Part shown: in pieces, positions 61,583 to 64,000 of the stretch | How positions within the stretch are numbered: the first letter of the stretch is position 1 | Layout: each line of letters opens with the position of its first letter | NCBI GenBank assembly: GCA_014192625.1 | Contig: BJHM01000006.1 | Coordinates: 1 to 64,000 of the forward strand | Direction: 5' to 3' | DNA from: Planctomycetota bacterium | GTDB lineage: Bacteria; Planctomycetota; UBA1135; UBA2386 | DNA length: 64,000 nt | Program-made: the position numbers and the translations under genes | The notes under the pieces: model-generated | The model's database searches: none | Told to the model about the DNA's origin: nothing | The model's input: the letters and a program-made list of their open reading frames with translations, nothing else

Positions 61583-61954
61583 TCAGGCGCCGAGCAACTC
61601 GCGGGCGAGTGCAAGGATGCGCGTCGGGCTGAAAGGCTTGGTCAAATATTCATCGGCACCCGCCTGCAGACCGAGATCCCGGTCGCTCGCCTGCCCCTTC
61701 GCGGTCAGCAGCACGATGAGCGTCTGCAATAGCTCCGGATCCTGCTTTACCTGGGTGCAGACTTGGAAGCCGTTGATTTTTGGCATCATCACGTCCATGA
61801 ACACGAGGTCGGGCTTGTGCTGCTTGATCGCCAACAGTGCCTCTTCGCCGTTCCGCGCCTCAAGCACGTGATAGTTGGCTTTGCGCAGGACAAACGTCAG
61901 CGAACGGCAGATGAATGGCTCGTCATCGACCACCAATACGGTTTTTGGGTTCAT
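61583..61954 (-). CDS. Stand-alone response regulator receiver domain
   Basis: The 123-aa protein is a CheY-like receiver domain with nothing else attached. Conserved residues are Asp10 and Asp11 (VVDDEP), Asp54 as phospho-acceptor (FMDVMMP), Thr84 and Lys106 (LTKPF). It should be phosphorylated by a sensor kinase and act by protein contact. The start ATG overlaps the stop of the PP2C gene (ATGA), so it is the third gene of an operon with the SpoIIE-type phosphatase and RsbW-like kinase. No output domain or cognate kinase gene is in the window. Confidence 0.93.
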   Translation of the reverse strand: MNPKTVLVVDDEPFICRSLTFVLRKANYHVLEARNGEEALLAIKQHKPDLVFMDVMMPKINGFQVCTQVKQDPELLQTLIVLLTAKGQASDRDLGLQAGADEYLTKPFSPTRILALARELLGA

Positions 61955-63588
61955 TGCGAGCCTGCCTGAAATGGTACCGAACGAATCGCTAGGACAGTGA
62001 CGTCGTCACCGTGCCCTTGCTGCCCTTCGTAGTTGCGAACGGCAGCGAGCACAGCATCCACCACCGCAGCTGCGCCAAACTTGGCGGTCTGCTCGACGAT
62101 CCCAGCAAGCCGCGCTTCGCCAAACATCTCGCCGCTCGCGTCTGCCGCCTCCGTGACGCCGTCGGTGTAGAGCAAGAGGCAGTCGCCCGGCTCGAGCTGC
62201 ACATGCAGCGCTGTGTATTCTGGTCGCGGCAAAAATCCGAGGATCGGACCAGACCCGGAAAGCGCGCTCACCGTTTTGCCGCGGGCGCGAAAATGCAGCA
62301 CTTCATTGTGGCCAGCGTTGACCACTTCCACGCTGTGCGACGACGGTCTCAGCACGATGCCGGCCGCCGTGATGAAGCGCTCAGTGCGCATCAGGTCATC
62401 GTGCATACCCGCCGCCAGCTGATCAAAAACTTGTGCGCCGTTATTGGCAACCGAGGCCAGCGTGCGCAATGCCGCGCGCGCCGCGACCATCACCATGCCG
62501 CTGGCAAGGTTGTGCCCCGAAACGTCGGCCACAACGGCAAACATGCGCCCGTCCGCCATCGGCACGTAATCAAAATAATCGCCACCCACCGCGCCGGATG
62601 TGCGGCAGGCACCGGCGAGCTCAAAGCCAGGCACGATGGCGGGACGGGCTGGGAGAATCTGCCCCTGGATCGTCTGCGCCATTCGCATCTCCTTGCCAAG
62701 TTCCGCGGTCTGGCGCGCGCCGAGCACGGCACCGAGCATCGAAGCAAACGAGGCAGCAACAGAACCTTCCTCCGAACCTAGGTGCTCAAGGTGCTCGTCG
62801 AGGTCGTAACTCGTGCGCATCTTGTCAAACAGCAGCACAGCGCCCGTGCAGATGCGGCGGCCACCGGCGTCGTAGCCGACCTGCACGCCAAGCACTTCAT
62901 TTTGGGCGAGCGACTCGGGAGAGCCCAAGGCAACACCTTGCTTAGTGCTGCGCACAACCGAGCGATCCGTGCTCGAGAGGGCCAAGGCAACGATGCCGAG
63001 TTCTGCATCGACAAACGGATTTATCGGCCAAGTGCGCTGCACGGCACGACCGTGACCGGTGTTTTCGACGTAGACCATCGCCTCACAAGCACCACTCTGC
63101 GGGTGCAAGTGCAAGTAGACCCCACGCTCCACCGAAGCGGCAACGACGCACGCTTCAAGCACGCCAGCGGCAACCTCAGCGATCGTTTCGCATGCCGAAA
63201 GTCGCGGCAGTGTGTCCCCGAGCTGGGAAACCTGTTCGAGTAACTGCAGCGAGCTGTGATTCATGCTGTCCATGTCGCATTCAAGCTGCTCGCGTTGCGC
63301 CATTGCCCGCAAAAGGCTTTCAATGAAAGTCAGCAACTGCGGCGCAAGTGCAACCGGAATACTGGCGGCGACCACGCCCCCGCGTGGCAGCGGCAGCGCA
63401 AAGCCGCACCGACGCGCGATCTCGAGTTCACGCAGGTCTCCAACGGCAAGTCCACGCAGGCCAGCGAGCTCGCCAAACTCCGCCTCGATCACGCCCTCCG
63501 CACTAGCGGTGCACGCGCCGGTGCCTTGCACAGCCTTGCAAAGGCCAGCGAGCAGATCCGCTGTCAACGTTGCATAAACACTGTTCAC
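61951..63588 (-). CDS. SpoIIE/PP2C-type phosphatase with GAF-like sensor region
   Basis: The 545-aa cytoplasmic protein has an N-terminal sensor part (about 1-280) with a GAF-like fold (LLEACVVAASVERGVYLHLHP), and a C-terminal PP2C/SpoIIE domain (~300-540). Motifs are VGGDYFDYVPM, AVVADVSGHNLASGMVM and GHGDDVTVLAI with metal-binding Asp residues. Such phosphatases dephosphorylate an anti-anti-sigma factor and so release a sigma factor. I use GTG 63588, one base after the upstream stop (TGAC-GTG), rather than an earlier frame that overlaps the RsbW-like gene by 59 bp. It overlaps the response regulator start. Confidence 0.9.
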   Translation of the reverse strand: MNSVYATLTADLLAGLCKAVQGTGACTASAEGVIEAEFGELAGLRGLAVGDLRELEIARRCGFALPLPRGGVVAASIPVALAPQLLTFIESLLRAMAQREQLECDMDSMNHSSLQLLEQVSQLGDTLPRLSACETIAEVAAGVLEACVVAASVERGVYLHLHPQSGACEAMVYVENTGHGRAVQRTWPINPFVDAELGIVALALSSTDRSVVRSTKQGVALGSPESLAQNEVLGVQVGYDAGGRRICTGAVLLFDKMRTSYDLDEHLEHLGSEEGSVAASFASMLGAVLGARQTAELGKEMRMAQTIQGQILPARPAIVPGFELAGACRTSGAVGGDYFDYVPMADGRMFAVVADVSGHNLASGMVMVAARAALRTLASVANNGAQVFDQLAAGMHDDLMRTERFITAAGIVLRPSSHSVEVVNAGHNEVLHFRARGKTVSALSGSGPILGFLPRPEYTALHVQLEPGDCLLLYTDGVTEAADASGEMFGEARLAGIVEQTAKFGAAAVVDAVLAAVRNYEGQQGHGDDVTVLAIRSVPFQAGSQ

Positions 63589-63589
63589 G

Positions 63590-64000
63590 TCAGCGCACCA
63601 ACACGGGTGTGCGAGCGTGCTTTCGCATCCGCAGCTGGTTCCAGCCATCGCGCCGCTCGTAGCTCACCTCGTCCATGCATTTGCGCAGGATCGGGATACC
63701 AAAACCACCCGATTCTTTTGGCATCTGACTGCCCGAAACGATGGCCGAACTGTCATGCGCAAGCGGGTCAAAAGCAGGCCCCTGATCGCGCAGCGTGACC
63801 GCAAAATCATCGGCCGAGGTCTCAAAGCAGAGCTCGATCGGCCGGGTCTCATCTTGGTCATAGGCATGCCGCAGGACATTCGTCACCATCTCCTGCAAGG
63901 CGAGCAAAACGTGGTAGCGGGTGCCCTCGGGGTCGTCGGCAAATGCGACGCTAGCAAGCATGGTTTCGCCTACCTGCCAGACCAAATGTAGTTGGTCCAG
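63590..64000 (-). CDS. RsbW-like anti-sigma factor kinase (partial at window edge)
   Basis: At least 136 residues of a HATPase-type anti-sigma factor are visible: LLALQEMVTNVLRHAYDQ (N-box, Asn coordinating magnesium), LRDQGPAFDPL (G1-type) and ESGGFGIPILRKCMDEVSYER (G2/ATP lid). Such kinases bind a sigma factor and phosphorylate an antagonist protein. The frame is open to position 64000 (residues LDQLHLVWQVGE and onward), so the true start lies outside this window; the TTG at 63985 is only an internal option. It is followed one base later by the PP2C gene, supporting a partner-switching operon. Confidence 0.88.
   Translation of the reverse strand: MDQLHLVWQVGETMLASVAFADDPEGTRYHVLLALQEMVTNVLRHAYDQDETRPIELCFETSADDFAVTLRDQGPAFDPLAHDSSAIVSGSQMPKESGGFGIPILRKCMDEVSYERRDGWNQLRMRKHARTPVLVR

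Overview
The window is GC-rich bacterial chromosome, gene-dense, with almost every gene of recognisable bacterial type. The gene mix suggests a free-living, Gram-negative-type heterotroph. It includes lipopolysaccharide-core sugar transferases and a WaaP-like kinase, many lipoproteins and signal-peptide proteins, several large secreted peptidases and beta-propeller proteins, and a carbohydrate-active enzyme set. Long secreted proteins sharing a common C-terminal domain, a DUF1570-like peptidase and a SpoIIE/RsbW-type switch make Planctomycetota (a high-GC lineage) my best guess. That assignment is inference; there is no rRNA gene to test it.

Layout. 1-350: short tandem repeats and a hairpin. 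351-3639: an unknown secreted protein, a secreted metallopeptidase and a small lipoprotein. 3745-7855: a Tat-exported molybdenum hydroxylase operon (2Fe-2S, Mo-cofactor and FAD subunits) ending in a small Cys-rich protein. 8114-16919: a YetA-like lipoprotein, a DPP-IV-type peptidase, a GH63-like glucosidase and a pseudouridine synthase, all on the minus strand. 17052-17303: a selenocysteine-containing SelW-like gene, read through an in-frame TGA with a SECIS-like hairpin just downstream. 17528-19231: cstA, followed by an 8-bp satellite. 19633-28288: a secreted BNR/VPS10-like propeller, a UPF1-like helicase, a GAF protein, a radical SAM protein and a cation-efflux transporter. 28710-37640: an M14 carboxypeptidase and two paralogous secreted HEWGH metalloproteases that share a perfect 766-bp block. 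37751-44551: a membrane GT-C-like protein, an SDR plus elbB pair, a ChaN-like lipoprotein, sthA, an HDOD protein and arfB. 44538-49870: a BadF-type kinase and a lipopolysaccharide-core cluster (GT9, WaaP-like kinase, GT4, GT2). 49950-56839: sodB, mazG, a structured intergenic region, an ApbE-TPR fusion, a small membrane protein, selO and a lipoprotein. 57276-61502: dnaK with a CIRCE-like inverted repeat upstream, and a large membrane protein. 61583-64000: an overlapping trio of response regulator, SpoIIE-type phosphatase and an RsbW-like kinase cut by the window end.

How the genes work together. The molybdenum enzyme operon supplies a periplasmic oxidoreductase. The peptidases and propeller proteins point to extracellular protein and polysaccharide use, with CstA as a possible uptake route for the products. 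The GT2-GT4-kinase genes overlap by one to four bases and probably form one operon for outer-membrane core assembly. The last three genes form a phosphorylation-controlled partner switch. The strongest unusual observations are the SelW-like selenoprotein gene, which conventional gene calling would miss, and the exact duplication inside the protease pair, which looks like recent gene conversion because it leaves two signal-peptide cores in the recipient.
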